Shown piece by piece: positions 1 through 8,594 of a stretch of DNA of 64,000 nt. The DNA is from Nitrospira sp. CG24E. GTDB taxonomy: Bacteria > Nitrospirota > Nitrospiria > Nitrospirales > Nitrospiraceae. Below the pieces are notes generated by a model. That model made no database searches and was not told where the DNA came from. It was given only the letters and a program-made list of their open reading frames with translations. The stretch is taken from contig NEWP02000010.1 of NCBI GenBank assembly GCA_002869895.2, positions 28,251-92,250 of the forward strand, in the 5' to 3' direction. The position numbers were made by a program, and so were the translations under genes. Within the stretch, counting starts at the first letter, position 1, and each line of letters begins with the position of its first letter.

Positions 1-1
1 A

Positions 2-556
2 CTGGCCCGTGAGGTCATCGAACGGGATCGCGCGGTCAATACCTTGGACGTAGAGATCGACGAAGAATGTATCCGGTTGTTGGCTCTCCACCAGCCTGCT
101 GCGCGTGATTTGCGGCTGGTAACGACGGCGATGAAGATCTCCACCGAGCTCGAACGAATCAGCGACCTGGCGGAGAATATCTCCGAACGGGCCATTGAGC
201 TGAACGAAGAACCGCAGCTCAAACCCTACATCGATATCCCGATGATGGGTAAGATGGCTCGCGCGATGGTGAAGGAGAGCATCGATGCCTTTGTCAAAGA
301 CGATGCCGCGGTTGCCAGGAAGGTGCTGACGAACGACGATTTTGTCGACGATCTGATGGAGCAGATATTTCGCGAACTGCTCTCCTTCATGATCGAGGAT
401 ACCCGCACGATTACCAGGGCCATTCGCCTCAGCTTCGTCGCCAAATATCTTGAACGGATCGCCGACCATGCCACCAACATCGCCGAGCTGGTCGTCTATC
501 TCGTGGAAGGCAAGATCATTCGCCACACCATCCCGCCAGGATCTCAAGAAGTATAG
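2..556 (+). CDS. phoU: PhoU, phosphate signalling regulator (C-terminal part)
   Basis: The reading frame is already open at base 2, so the true start lies upstream of the window and only the last 184 or so codons are visible. PhoU is a cytoplasmic helical protein that links the Pst phosphate transporter to the PhoR/PhoB two-component system. The visible part carries the metal-binding helix signature ELERISDLAENI and, further on, the second-repeat counterpart YLERIADHATNI, which together define the two three-helix bundles of the family. The upstream neighbours (usually pst genes) cannot be seen. The PsiE-like gene about 1.1 kb downstream is another possible phosphate-linked gene. Confidence 0.93.
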   Translation: MAREVIERDRAVNTLDVEIDEECIRLLALHQPAARDLRLVTTAMKISTELERISDLAENISERAIELNEEPQLKPYIDIPMMGKMARAMVKESIDAFVKDDAAVARKVLTNDDFVDDLMEQIFRELLSFMIEDTRTITRAIRLSFVAKYLERIADHATNIAELVVYLVEGKIIRHTIPPGSQEV

Positions 557-569
557 TAATACTGCGCCG

Positions 570-1304
570 ATGAGTCGATTATTCACATTCCCGCGGCAGC
601 TGGCATGGCTCTCCCTGGGATTCACCGTACTTGCCGGATGTGCCTCAGGGCAATTCCCTACCCTGACCATCTATGATTCGCCGCACGCCTTCGTGCGCCT
701 CGAAACCGATCGCACGATCTGACAACATACTGAATATAGCCATCCAGCCAATATTTCCACTGAACAAATGATGGCAGCCCTCAGAGGCATCATTGTTCAA
801 GAGCCGCTGATTCGATTGCCGCTCTACAACGATCTTAGTGTTCCCCGTCGACACCGTGCGTTTGACGAACAATCCGTCATACTCTTGGCTCCATTGCTGA
901 GTCAGGCTTTACACAAGGCCACTTCCGAAGAACTCGTCACGTTCTACCAATCACGGCCGCTATCTGGAGTTGCGCAGGAAGTCACATCCGGAGGAGTTTT
1001 CCTAGTTGGAGAGAACCTGCACTTCATCCTGAGCAATTACAGATCGAACAGCCGTTTCACTGCCGACACCGGTTCGGCCTCCACTCTAGACGACCGACTC
1101 ACACCCATGCAGCCCCTGGCGCCGCAACAGGCACAACTTGATTTCGAGCCTAGTGCGGCCTTGGAACCCAAGCCTTCAAGCCTATGGATGAATATTCTAC
1201 AGACTGATAAGCGGGAACTGATTATCCGCTCACGACAACTTGTGCTCCAACCCCAGAGCGAAACACCAACCAAATCACCAGTATCCACTGACACCGGACG
1301 TTAA
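570..1304 (+). pseudogene. Lipoprotein gene interrupted by one in-frame TGA
   Basis: An ATG at 570 opens a lipoprotein: basic N-terminus, hydrophobic stretch, and lipobox LAGC followed by ASG. The frame runs to a TGA at 720-722 (after LETDRTI) and then continues open in exactly the same frame, through codons 723-767 and ATG-ATG at 768, to a stop at 1304. The two halves are therefore one 245-codon gene with a single internal stop, not two genes. The second half, alone about 178 residues, has no signal and no ribosome binding site of its own. I do not recognise a named family. Either the gene is a recent pseudogene, or the stop is read through, or it is a sequencing error. It lies 13 bases after phoU on the same strand. 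Confidence 0.7.
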
Positions 1305-1396
1305 GATCTTTCCGGCTCCTCCCGTAGCCTCGATTCCTCGTGACCTCTAACAGCCGAAGTGAGAGTAATGCGATGTCGTGGGTCAGCGTACTTCTA

Positions 1397-1663
1397 CTAC
1401 TCCACGAAATATGCTGAGAAAATCATGTATTCAAATCGATATCGGCGGAGGACGATTTTCTTGCACCGGGAAAGTCGGTCTATCCGGTAGAAAATCTGAT
1501 TCCAGGTATATTGGGGCATCAGGCAAACAAGCGTGTCCATGCTGATGACAGCCTGTTCATTGAGATGATCGAGGATAGAGGCCGTGAGAACATCGCTCTG
1601 GGGTCTCTCCCATTCTAACCCATGAATATCCGGATCCGACTCAAGAAGGGAACTTGTAGGCAT
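1397..1663 (-). CDS. Small hypothetical protein, possible winged-helix fold
   Basis: An 88-residue protein starting at an ATG with a good GGGAGAA site just upstream. The centre (ILDHLNEQAVISMDTLV followed by YTWNQIFYRIDRLSR) alternates helix-forming stretches and ends in a basic beta-like segment, as in small winged-helix DNA-binding proteins. This reading is by eye only. No enzyme motif, signal or membrane segment is present. It lies directly downstream of the PsiE-like gene on the same strand, 18 bases away, so the two are probably co-transcribed. Confidence 0.55.
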   Translation of the reverse strand: MPTSSLLESDPDIHGLEWERPQSDVLTASILDHLNEQAVISMDTLVCLMPQYTWNQIFYRIDRLSRCKKIVLRRYRFEYMIFSAYFVE

Positions 1664-1681
1664 GGACTTCTCCCGATGTGT

Positions 1682-2197
1682 TTAGGGGACTGAGTATTCC
1701 CGTCGATCGGCCTGCTGCGCGAGAATCGACTGTGCCGGGCTATACCGAATGGCCACGACACGCATGACTCCCAATGTGAGTATGATGCTTCCAAGTATCG
1801 CGAACTGATGCCATTCACCGCTCGTGAACCATCGTGAAATTACTTCCGTCAACATGACGACAAGGACTGTATCGATAATAAAGGTGACCCGGACGCGGCC
1901 ATCGGAACAGTATGCGAGGGTAGTTTTTAACACTTCGACGACCGCCAGTAGAGTCAGGGTATCCACCAAGACTTGCCTGAGCGCCACTTCCACGTCCGTG
2001 GACAAAAGCAGCCGCAGGTCGAGAAACGTTTTCACTACGCCGCCCGCCAGACCAAGGAGAATCGTCAAGGTGAGGAAGCTCAGGATGAGTCTCGTGCCCG
2101 CTTCCCAGACACGTGCGATGTCATAGGCAATAAGCCGCATGATGAATCGCTTAGGCCGACTAGGTGGCAGAATCGGTTCCATTGTAGTTTGGGTCAT
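1682..2197 (-). CDS. PsiE-family inner membrane protein
   Basis: Four hydrophobic segments separated by short charged loops (LILSFLTLTILLGLAGGVV, a long helix ending LLAVVEVLKTTL, then FIIDTVLVVMLTEVI and ILGSIILTLGVMRVVAI) fit the phosphate-starvation-inducible PsiE family, an inner membrane family of unknown biochemical role. A longer frame begins at 2236, but the ATG at 2197 (MTQTTMEP) has a GGGGGC purine tract about ten bases upstream and gives the usual length, so I chose it. The gene is followed by the small unknown protein at 1397-1663. Confidence 0.7.
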   Translation of the reverse strand: MTQTTMEPILPPSRPKRFIMRLIAYDIARVWEAGTRLILSFLTLTILLGLAGGVVKTFLDLRLLLSTDVEVALRQVLVDTLTLLAVVEVLKTTLAYCSDGRVRVTFIIDTVLVVMLTEVISRWFTSGEWHQFAILGSIILTLGVMRVVAIRYSPAQSILAQQADRREYSVP

Positions 2198-2480
2198 CGC
2201 TTGTACTGCCCCCAAAACTCGCTCCAGATATTTCACCCAATTCCCTGCGTTACCTGGACCTAGCCTAACTGGAGCACATTCCAGTCCTGTGAACTTCCAG
2301 TAAACAATGTGTAAATTGTCGTTTGAGGAGAAGGGACTATGCCGGGCAGAAAGTCACGCAAAAGCGCCGACTAGTCAGAGGCGAGTGAGGCATCGCTTTA
2401 GAAATCTTGCGTTTCAATATGTTATGGCACTTGCATCAATAATTACATTACCTACCCATTCGTATAATTGTTCAACGACT

Positions 2481-2771
2481 ATGGACTCTGCTACTGTGCC
2501 CCTTCAATTACTAATTGATGACGAGGCGCCTATGACCGCTGTCGATAGTCTCATGCTGGACGCAAAACAAGCGATCATGGATGAACATCATCGACGCTTT
2601 CAGTCCCTCCACCAGGAGGGACGAGTAGAGGAGGCACTACAACAAATCCATGTGACCCTGAGCTGTGCGGCCGACCTGCTCAATGAATCGCTCAGAGTCC
2701 TTGACGAAACCATTGAAACTCACAACCGAGTTCCTGTCGATTGCCCTATCCCCCCTCCTCCAACAACCTAA
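2481..2771 (+). CDS. Hypothetical protein, 96 residues
   Basis: The open frame is longer upstream, but the residues before ATG 2481 (MDSATVPLQ) look non-coding. From this ATG the protein is acidic and mostly helical (DAKQAIMDEHHRRFQSLHQ, VEEALQQIHVTLSCAADLL) and ends in a proline-rich tail. It has no signal peptide, membrane segment or recognised domain. I do not recognise the family. The start is uncertain because no clear ribosome binding site precedes it. Confidence 0.4.
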   Translation: MDSATVPLQLLIDDEAPMTAVDSLMLDAKQAIMDEHHRRFQSLHQEGRVEEALQQIHVTLSCAADLLNESLRVLDETIETHNRVPVDCPIPPPPTT

Positions 2772-2960
2772 CAGCAGAATCGCAGAAGTGGCAGGGTCGC
2801 TTGAAAGCTTGCGCTAGAAGCCGAGAGAGCAAGAGTCTGATCGACGCGTAACCTCGAACTACACCAGCACTACCTGTCGGTCTCAAAAGTGTTCCGCTTG
2901 ACAGCTTCATATTCAGTTGTTAGGTTCAGCGAAACTGCGGGAAGTCCCCATCTGATTCTG

Positions 2961-3032
2961 GCTGGCGTAGCTCAATGGCAGAGCAGCGGTTTTGTAAACC
3001 GCAGGTTGGAGGTTCAATTCCTCTCGCCAGCT
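2961..3032 (+). tRNA. tRNA-Thr, anticodon TGT
   Basis: A complete cloverleaf is visible. The acceptor stem GCTGGCG at 2961-2967 pairs with CGCCAGC at 3025-3031, the anticodon arm reads GCGGT TTTGTAA ACCGC with TGT as anticodon, and the T arm contains GGTTCAATTCC. The CCA tail is encoded at 3033-3035. It decodes ACA/ACG threonine codons. Confidence 0.96.
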
Positions 3033-3035
3033 CCA

Positions 3036-3484
3036 ACCTTTCCAAGCACGTACAACTTGCACCGTTCCATCCGAATGGGTAGATGTTATTAGGGTGCGAA
3101 AAACCTTGTCTCCGCCGTTCGAAAGGAGACATGCCTGTTGGTGCTGAAAGAACCCGATCTCCCAGGGTTCATTTCACCTTTCTAAACGCCCAGGCCTAAC
3201 CTTTCTCCCCTTGCTGAACCAGATTAGCCTCTTTGTGGCTGATGTATCGTTCGCTGGGTCCTGGACAAGGAGCACCGCCTAGAAACCTTGGTGATTAACA
3301 GGCAGTCCCAGAATCGAGTGCACCATCTCCTCCGACAACTCGAACAGGCGGCCCTGGACAGCCTTGGATGAACCACAGGCGCCCCCTATCCGTGGGAATG
3401 GCGGAGGAGAAATACAAAGGGCTATATTGTATGTGTGACCGTGACGCTTCAGTTCCCGGCGCTGTTGGGACTATCGAAAGGTAG
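3036..3484. other. Gap after tRNA-Thr with a possible gene remnant
   Basis: No convincing gene. On the plus strand, roughly 3243-3370, a short frame with no start codon reads protein-like (RWVLDKEHRLETLVI, then HHLLRQLEQAALDSL) and ends in TGA just before 3370. This may be the tail of a decayed gene. Nothing else stands out. Confidence 0.3.
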
Positions 3485-4000
3485 GTGCATCATGCGGTGT
3501 GGTCTCTTCGCAGTGATCTTGTTCCTAACCTATGTGCAAGCGCGGCAGCAGATTCATTCGAGGACGCAGTCTCTGCTCTTCAGCGTGGAGATTCCACTCT
3601 AGCGGCGCAACTCTTCCGTCCGCTCGCTGAGCAGGGCGATCTACAGGCACAGATCAAACTTGGCTGGCTATATGAGAAGGGCCAGGGCGTCCAGCAGAGC
3701 GATCAGGAAGCCGTGAAGTGGTATCGCAAGACGGCGGGGCAGGGCAACGCAGAGGCACAGGCCTTTTGGGGAGCGATGTATTTCAAGGCAGTTCCTCAGG
3801 ATCATGTGCGCGCCTATCTGTGGTCCGATCTCGCGGTCCAGGAATACCTCCGACAAGGCGGGAAGAATATGGAGACGGAGCAACGGCGAGATGCAATAGC
3901 TACACAGCTCACTTCCCCACAGATTGCGGCAATCCAGCGACTTGCGCGACAGTGTCGAGTGTCACACTATAGAAACTGTGAGTCGCTCGCTATTTACTAA
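3485..4000 (+). CDS. Sel1-repeat protein with signal peptide out of frame
   Basis: The protein contains Sel1-like helical repeats (LAEQGDLQAQIKLGWLYEKG, then GQGVQQSDQEAVKWYRKTAG, then QGNAEAQAFWGAMY), a fold used for protein-protein contacts, often in the periplasm. In the long frame from ATG 3485 the N-terminus is not a signal sequence. In the frame from ATG 3492, however, the first codons read MRCGLFAVILFLTYVQA, a good Sec signal peptide, and the Sel1 part (ADSFEDAVSALQ onward) continues in the other frame. A one-base indel between about 3530 and 3545 would join them. The gene is therefore either frameshifted or starts at 3485 as a non-secreted form. Confidence 0.65.
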   Translation: MHHAVWSLRSDLVPNLCASAAADSFEDAVSALQRGDSTLAAQLFRPLAEQGDLQAQIKLGWLYEKGQGVQQSDQEAVKWYRKTAGQGNAEAQAFWGAMYFKAVPQDHVRAYLWSDLAVQEYLRQGGKNMETEQRRDAIATQLTSPQIAAIQRLARQCRVSHYRNCESLAIY

Positions 4001-4424
4001 AACCCGGCCTTGCCCACACCATCACGAAGAGCTGCCATTCCTCCCCCGCCCGGAAAAGCGGGGCTCTTTCCTGTCTTCTATTCTTCACAAGCCGTCGGAT
4101 AGTATCAGGATAGAGTGCTCATTCTAAAATCCAGCACCCTCGTATTGGCTTTTTTATCTTCCTCCCTCTTCCACCGTATACCGGTGGTCTTCATGCCATA
4201 CTGGTTCGTGCGGGTTTCGTGCCATTGCTGTCTGTAATATTACTGAACGGTCTTGCAGAATTCTGCGCATTTGCCAGACTGAATCAATGCTTTACCCTGA
4301 AGCTTCAATGGCATAGATGTAATCTGCAATAATCTCGCTCTTGCGAAACAAGGAGGCTGTGGGTCATCACCTGGCAGGTAGGGCATCTGCAGAAGGAGTG
4401 AATCAAGAAAAGCGGACTGATGAG
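4001..4424. other. Intergenic gap, no gene seen
   Basis: Between the Sel1 gene and the stop of the convergent barrel gene. Apart from the weak terminator-like hairpin listed separately at 4044-4063, I see no coding frame, RNA gene or repeat that I can support here. Confidence 0.4.
4044..4063 (+). terminator. Possible terminator hairpin after the Sel1 gene
   Basis: CCCCGC (4044-4049) pairs with GCGGGG (4058-4063) around an eight-base loop and is followed by CTCTTTCC. The stem is strong, but the U-tract is interrupted, so the assignment is tentative. Confidence 0.35.
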
Positions 4425-5780
4425 CTAAAAGGCCTGGGCGAGGCTCAGCTGCACCATGTGGCGTTCGATCAGGAACTCCTGCCCTCCGAACGACTGATTG
4501 TTATGCGAATAACTGTACGTTGCTCCCAGATAGGTCTCCGGGGTCAACCGATAGTTCAGGCCTCCGGTGCCGCCCCATGCGGTATAGGAGAATCCCGTCG
4601 TCCCCGCCCCGATCTGATCCCCGCGCCCGTAGTTCACCCCGACTACCCCGATGAGCTCCGGAATTACGGTCTGTTGCACCAGGGTCAATGTCACCACTTG
4701 CGTGCGTAACGTGGCACTCTGAAATTGATACGAGGGCGTGACCCCGATGTTATAGGCCGCTGTCAGGGCCGTCGTCCGGCCATTCCAAAGCAACGCCACA
4801 TTCCCTACAGGCGCCACCGTGGACGCCGACGACGCCCCTGTCGTGAGACTCGGCTCCACCACGAGCGCCCCGGCCGTCGAGTTCAGCGTGACATTCGGCG
4901 TAAACCGACGGATCCATCCGACCGTCCCCCCATGCGTGGTGAAGGTCCCCCGCGTCCCATAGGAATAGTCCGCCCCCACGAAGTTCACACTCACCGTATC
5001 CTGCCGCGACAGGTCCAGCGCCAGCCCGGTCGTGTACGTCTGGTAATGTGTATCCAGCAGCTGGCCCGGTTGTTGTGCCTGGGAGGCCCCAAACTTAATA
5101 AACCCATTCGTGTAGGCGCCGGTCACGTTGAGCACCTGCGTGAGCGGCGCCGTCAGATTGACGTTGAACACATTGGTCTGCGTATTGACTCGCCCCACTT
5201 GAAACCCACGTACAAACGGATTGGCCCCTTCCCCCGATAAGTCGCCCGTCAGGAAGGCCGGCGGTTGCGGGGTGTAGCTATAGGTATTCGAGAGACGCAG
5301 GCGCGTCCCCTCCCACACCCGACTCACCAACCGGCTCACATCCAGCAGCCCGCCCACCCGCGTCCCCACATAACTGAGCCCCGTATTCTTGGCGTAGTAT
5401 TCCCCGACTGCACTGGCCTGCGCCTCCACCGTGGCAAGGCTGCCGGTATACAGCCCCCGCACCTGCGGAATCGCGGTCGTGACCCAATCTTCCTTGCTCA
5501 GTCCAGGCGTACTCCGCCCCTTGGCCATAAAGAGCACATTGCTGTCGTACCGCTGCCCCACCAAAATCGAGGGAATCAGGCGAAACCCTTCGGCCAGGGG
5601 CCCCGCACCCGGATCAGTGGCGCCGCCGAAGGCAGTCCCCGGAATCTGCCCCACGCCGCCTCCTATCCCGCCGCCCGCGCCTGGGCCGCTCCCCACCTGG
5701 GCCTGACCCACCGACACCAGCCCCAACATGCAGGCTAAGACGATCCCGACCACACAGCGTCGTTGCATCATTTTGCTCAC
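4425..5780 (-). CDS. Outer-membrane beta-barrel protein
   Basis: A 451-residue secreted protein. Residues 1-28 form a signal peptide (basic MQRRC, hydrophobic GIVLACMLGLVSV, cleavage near GQAQ) followed by a glycine-rich stretch (GAGGGIGGGVG). The rest is alternating polar/aromatic beta strands with many Tyr, Thr and Gly residues (LGATYSYSHNNQSF, VGVNYGRGD) and ends in phenylalanine (LAQAF), the C-terminal signature read by the BAM machinery. The length and the lack of a plug domain suggest a 14-18-strand porin-like or exopolysaccharide-type barrel, but I cannot name the substrate. It is transcribed alone, with no obvious operon partner. Confidence 0.8.
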   Translation of the reverse strand: MSKMMQRRCVVGIVLACMLGLVSVGQAQVGSGPGAGGGIGGGVGQIPGTAFGGATDPGAGPLAEGFRLIPSILVGQRYDSNVLFMAKGRSTPGLSKEDWVTTAIPQVRGLYTGSLATVEAQASAVGEYYAKNTGLSYVGTRVGGLLDVSRLVSRVWEGTRLRLSNTYSYTPQPPAFLTGDLSGEGANPFVRGFQVGRVNTQTNVFNVNLTAPLTQVLNVTGAYTNGFIKFGASQAQQPGQLLDTHYQTYTTGLALDLSRQDTVSVNFVGADYSYGTRGTFTTHGGTVGWIRRFTPNVTLNSTAGALVVEPSLTTGASSASTVAPVGNVALLWNGRTTALTAAYNIGVTPSYQFQSATLRTQVVTLTLVQQTVIPELIGVVGVNYGRGDQIGAGTTGFSYTAWGGTGGLNYRLTPETYLGATYSYSHNNQSFGGQEFLIERHMVQLSLAQAF

Positions 5781-6160
5781 CTATAGGAAAACGAAGACTT
5801 CACTCACAGCACCTTCATCCTAACTCTCTTGGCAAGGGTGTAAACCCACCATCGAGTAAAATCCCTTGCATGCATCGGCCTTAGGACTTCACCAGCTATT
5901 TGCCGGGCGCCGGAACTCCACCCAAGACATCGCTAACGTAACTATTTAACTCGATGATGTCACGATACTTGTGGAAATCGGCACGCGTGAGCCTGATCCG
6001 CTTGAGCTTGCTCCGAGCGCAAACACTTCGCGCAAGAAGATGGATAGCGTAGAATGGGGTCCGTATGGGCAAGAGGAGGGGTCTGGATTCCTTTTCGAGA
6101 CGTGGGCCATCTCAGAGCAGGATCACTGCGAGCAGTGGTAAAGAGCAGGTTGAGTGTCTT
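5781..6160. other. Gap with a 58-residue open frame on the minus strand
   Basis: The only thing of note is a minus-strand frame from TTG 6072 to TAG 5896 whose second half reads protein-like (RLTRADFHKYRDIIELNSYV, then LGGVPAPGK). It has no ribosome binding site and no ATG, so it may be a remnant or a very small gene. I see no RNA gene or repeat. Confidence 0.25.
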
Positions 6161-7054
6161 CTACTTCCGATCGAGAACTGCATTCCTGGCCGAGGCGAGA
6201 AGGGCCGAACGGGAGGTCTCTTCTGTTGGATTCGTCGTCGCCGCTCCTACGGCAACGAGAGGGCCCAGATCCAACGCCTCTATGCTGTCGTGCAGATGCT
6301 CTGCCATGAGTTTCGCATCCTCGGCTCCTGTGCCGAATAGCAAGACCACAAACTCCGCACCCCGAGCCCGTGCCACGACCTGACCAGGTTTGGCAAACGT
6401 CTCTTGGACAATCTGAGCGATTTTCTGTAAACACTCATCGCCCGTGAGGTACCCATAGCTGTCATTAAAATTCTTAAAATTCTCGAAGGTAACAAGGAGA
6501 AGCGAAAGAGGAAGCTGTTCTTGTGCCGCGCGTCCCCACTCTTGCTCGAAGAGCTCGTCGAAACTCCACCAGTGCATCAGTCCCGTTAAGACGTCGATCG
6601 TCGGGGCGGGGTGGATATTCGCCTTCTGGCGGGCCGTCTTCTCTGACTCCAGGCGAAGTTTGGCGTCTTGCTGGGCCCTGAGTATCATGGATACCTTGGC
6701 CAAGAGCTCCACCTTGATGACTGGCTTTCGAATATAGTCGACAGCGCCTCGTCGAAAGGCCAAGAGGATCGTCCCCTGAGTCGTATCGCCAGAGACCATT
6801 AAGATCGGAACCGCTTCAAATTGCTGCATGGATTTAATCCGCGTACAGACATCGAGCCCATCGAACCCCGGCATCTTGATATCCAGCAAAATTAAATCGA
6901 TGGCGGCCAGAGACTCACCCGATGATAACCGCGCTAAGTAATGTATCGCTTCTTTCCCCGAGCCGGTGGGGACAACGACATATCCTGCCGACTTCAGGTA
7001 GGCCCCGATGAGCAGGCAATCATCCAAGGAATCATCGACAAGTAAGATGGCCAC
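6161..7054 (-). CDS. Response regulator with degenerate GGDEF domain
   Basis: A 297-residue protein of PleD-like layout. Residues 1-120 are a receiver domain with all phosphorylation residues: Asp7-Asp8, phospho-acceptor Asp58 in LILLDIKMPG, Ser in LMVSGDTT and Lys in YIRKPV. After a linker helix, residues about 150-290 form a GGDEF domain (DVLTGL, FKNFNDSYGYLTGDECLQ). The active-site loop reads RARGAEFVVLL where RYGGDEF is expected, so the signature is RGAEF. Cyclic-di-GMP synthesis is therefore doubtful, and the domain may bind nucleotide or signal without catalysis. No kinase gene is adjacent. Confidence 0.85.
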   Translation of the reverse strand: MAILLVDDSLDDCLLIGAYLKSAGYVVVPTGSGKEAIHYLARLSSGESLAAIDLILLDIKMPGFDGLDVCTRIKSMQQFEAVPILMVSGDTTQGTILLAFRRGAVDYIRKPVIKVELLAKVSMILRAQQDAKLRLESEKTARQKANIHPAPTIDVLTGLMHWWSFDELFEQEWGRAAQEQLPLSLLLVTFENFKNFNDSYGYLTGDECLQKIAQIVQETFAKPGQVVARARGAEFVVLLFGTGAEDAKLMAEHLHDSIEALDLGPLVAVGAATTNPTEETSRSALLASARNAVLDRK

Positions 7055-7210
7055 GCAGCGTGCTCCGGATCAATGACTGTACCCTAGCCCTTGACTCATT
7101 CTGCCTAGACGCATACGTTAAAAAGGCTGAGCGGCTGTTTGCAGAAAAATACGGGCTGTTCGTCTGATACGAATGGATGATAGTCACATCTACGTAAGGA
7201 GGCAAGCATT

Positions 7211-7396
7211 ATGCGATTTGTCAAGGTGAAGGATGAAGAACGTGCCGGCGAAGTGGCAATCAATCTCGACCTCGTCCGAGAAGCTCACTTCGGAGGGGGC
7301 CTGCTACATCTCTATTTTGAGCGGAGTTCCACGGCACAGGATGACATGACATTCACCGGCGAAAATGCGCAAAAAATCTGGGCTGCGATGGGCTAG
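7211..7396 (+). CDS. Small hypothetical protein, 61 residues
   Basis: The ATG follows a near-perfect AAGGAGG site (about 7196-7202), which makes this a convincing gene despite its size. The sequence starts MRFVKVKDEERAGEVAINLD, is acidic and is predicted to be mixed alpha/beta, ending ENAQKIWAAMG. No cysteine motif, signal or membrane segment is present. I do not recognise the family. It reads like a single compact beta-rich domain. Confidence 0.65.
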   Translation: MRFVKVKDEERAGEVAINLDLVREAHFGGGLLHLYFERSSTAQDDMTFTGENAQKIWAAMG

Positions 7397-7494
7397 TGCC
7401 GGAGGCTAGACCATCTGAAACCGTTGCTCTTCCCACATCTTTCAAGATCGATGAAGACCCTGTATAGTAAGCGCTCATTTTTTGAGGTTTCCAC

Positions 7495-7800
7495 ATGGAC
7501 ATGTTGATGCTCGTGTTTCGTACGTCACTGAAAGAGCGTGTGCATGAGTTATTGCGGATAAGCGGGGTCAATGCCTACACTGAAATTCCGGAAACGATTG
7601 GAATGGGGCAATCCGGATCGACGGAAGGGATCTCGTTCCACGCGGGGGGAAACAGCGTGATCCTCGCCTCGCTCGAATCGGCTCAACGTGACAAGGTTGC
7701 TGCCGCGGTGAATGACTGGCGCGCAGAGGCGCTGAAAGCAGGATGGGACAAACCAACCATCCGGGTATTCTCCTGGCCTTGCACGCAGCTCACGGTATAG
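7495..7800 (+). CDS. PII-like small regulatory protein
   Basis: A 101-residue protein that opens with a beta strand and helix (MDMLMLVFRTSLKERVHELL), then GVNAYTEIPETIGMGQSG, a loop with His-Ala-Gly-Gly-Asn, a strand (SVILASLES), a helix (RDKVAAAVNDWRAE) and a C-terminal strand ending FSWPCTQL. This ferredoxin-like order, with the conserved IPxxxGxGxxG pattern, matches PII-like transporter-associated proteins of the PG0541/DUF3240 type. The family assignment rests on pattern only. The ligand and partner are unknown, and no transporter gene is next to it here. Confidence 0.55.
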   Translation: MDMLMLVFRTSLKERVHELLRISGVNAYTEIPETIGMGQSGSTEGISFHAGGNSVILASLESAQRDKVAAAVNDWRAEALKAGWDKPTIRVFSWPCTQLTV

Positions 7801-7869
7801 CGGCTTGGTTCATGCATCCGGCTGGTTGCAGAGTCTCTGTACCAAATTGCCGCCCCTTCCGAGGCTTGC

Positions 7870-8199
7870 ATGGCACGACGCACCCAGGCTCAGTTGCAGC
7901 AGGGCTATCGGGAGCAAGCGCTCAAACTGTTTCCATGGATCTGTGCGCATTGCGGTCGCGAATTCGACGGCAAGAAGCTGAGCCAACTCACCGTTCATCA
8001 CAAAGACCATAACCACGACAATAATCCGCCGGACGGCAGCAACTGGGAGCTGCTCTGTCTTTATTGTCACGACAATGAGCATCAGCGGACCCAGGGGGAC
8101 CATCCGTCCGGCGAGACGCTGCCGAGCCGGGAGCAGGATCAACCTTCGACCTTCTCGCCCTTCGCCCGTCTCGCGGACCAACTCAAACGCAACCGCTAG
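7870..8199 (+). CDS. yajD: YajD-type HNH nuclease family protein
   Basis: A 109-residue protein with the HNH zinc-finger nuclease motif: [10 protein letters not shown] supplies the first Cxx[15 protein letters not shown] the catalytic histidines, and [12 protein letters not shown] the second CxxC and the final HN(E)H element. Length and order match the YajD family, whose physiological role is not established. Residues after about 85 are a polar tail. The start at ATG 7870 gives the family's usual N-terminus ([19 protein letters not shown]). It is isolated, with no modification methyltransferase nearby. Confidence 0.85.
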   Translation: MARRTQAQLQQGYREQALKLFPWICAHCGREFDGKKLSQLTVHHKDHNHDNNPPDGSNWELLCLYCHDNEHQRTQGDHPSGETLPSREQDQPSTFSPFARLADQLKRNR

Positions 8200-8317
8200 T
8201 TGTCCTTTGGCTTGTCGGTTGGGTAGATTTCTCAAGTGGCTCTTGGCTCCTGCCATATGCTATAGGCTAGTAGCCATTCACCTTCGGCCATTGGTCCATG
8301 CCATTCGCCATACGCTC

Positions 8318-8539
8318 ATGACTACGTCTCATCCCCGCGATCCATTGCACGGGATCACACTGGAGACTATCGTCAAGGAACTTGTCGAGCGGTACGGATG
8401 GTCGGAGATGGGCCGGCGCGTCCCAATCCGCTGTTTTCTCTACGACCCCAGTGTAAAATCCAGCCTCACATTTCTTCGGAAAACGCCCTGGGCGCGCGAG
8501 CGGGTCGAGGGGTGGTACATCGCGTATAAAGACATGTGA
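8318..8539 (+). CDS. VF530-family (DUF2132) putative DNA-binding protein
   Basis: The frame opens further upstream, but the family sequence starts at ATG 8318 ([18 protein letters not shown]), giving 73 residues. The motif [20 protein letters not shown], the following [13 protein letters not shown], and the end [14 protein letters not shown] are typical of the VF530/DUF2132 family, small helical proteins proposed to bind DNA. No cysteine cluster or signal is present. It lies between the HNH gene and yaeQ on the same strand, but the gaps are too long to claim an operon. Confidence 0.8.
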   Translation: MTTSHPRDPLHGITLETIVKELVERYGWSEMGRRVPIRCFLYDPSVKSSLTFLRKTPWARERVEGWYIAYKDM

Positions 8540-8594
8540 GCGAGACCTCGGCTCTATACATTCGAATCGTTCTGGAATAGGAAATCACGACCCG

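Noticed and set aside
2889..3132. Two open frames (plus 2889-3092, minus 2926-3132) over the tRNA-Thr region.
   Set aside because: They are shadows of the tRNA-Thr gene; phrases such as RGIEPPTCGLQNRC are the familiar mistranslation of a tRNA.
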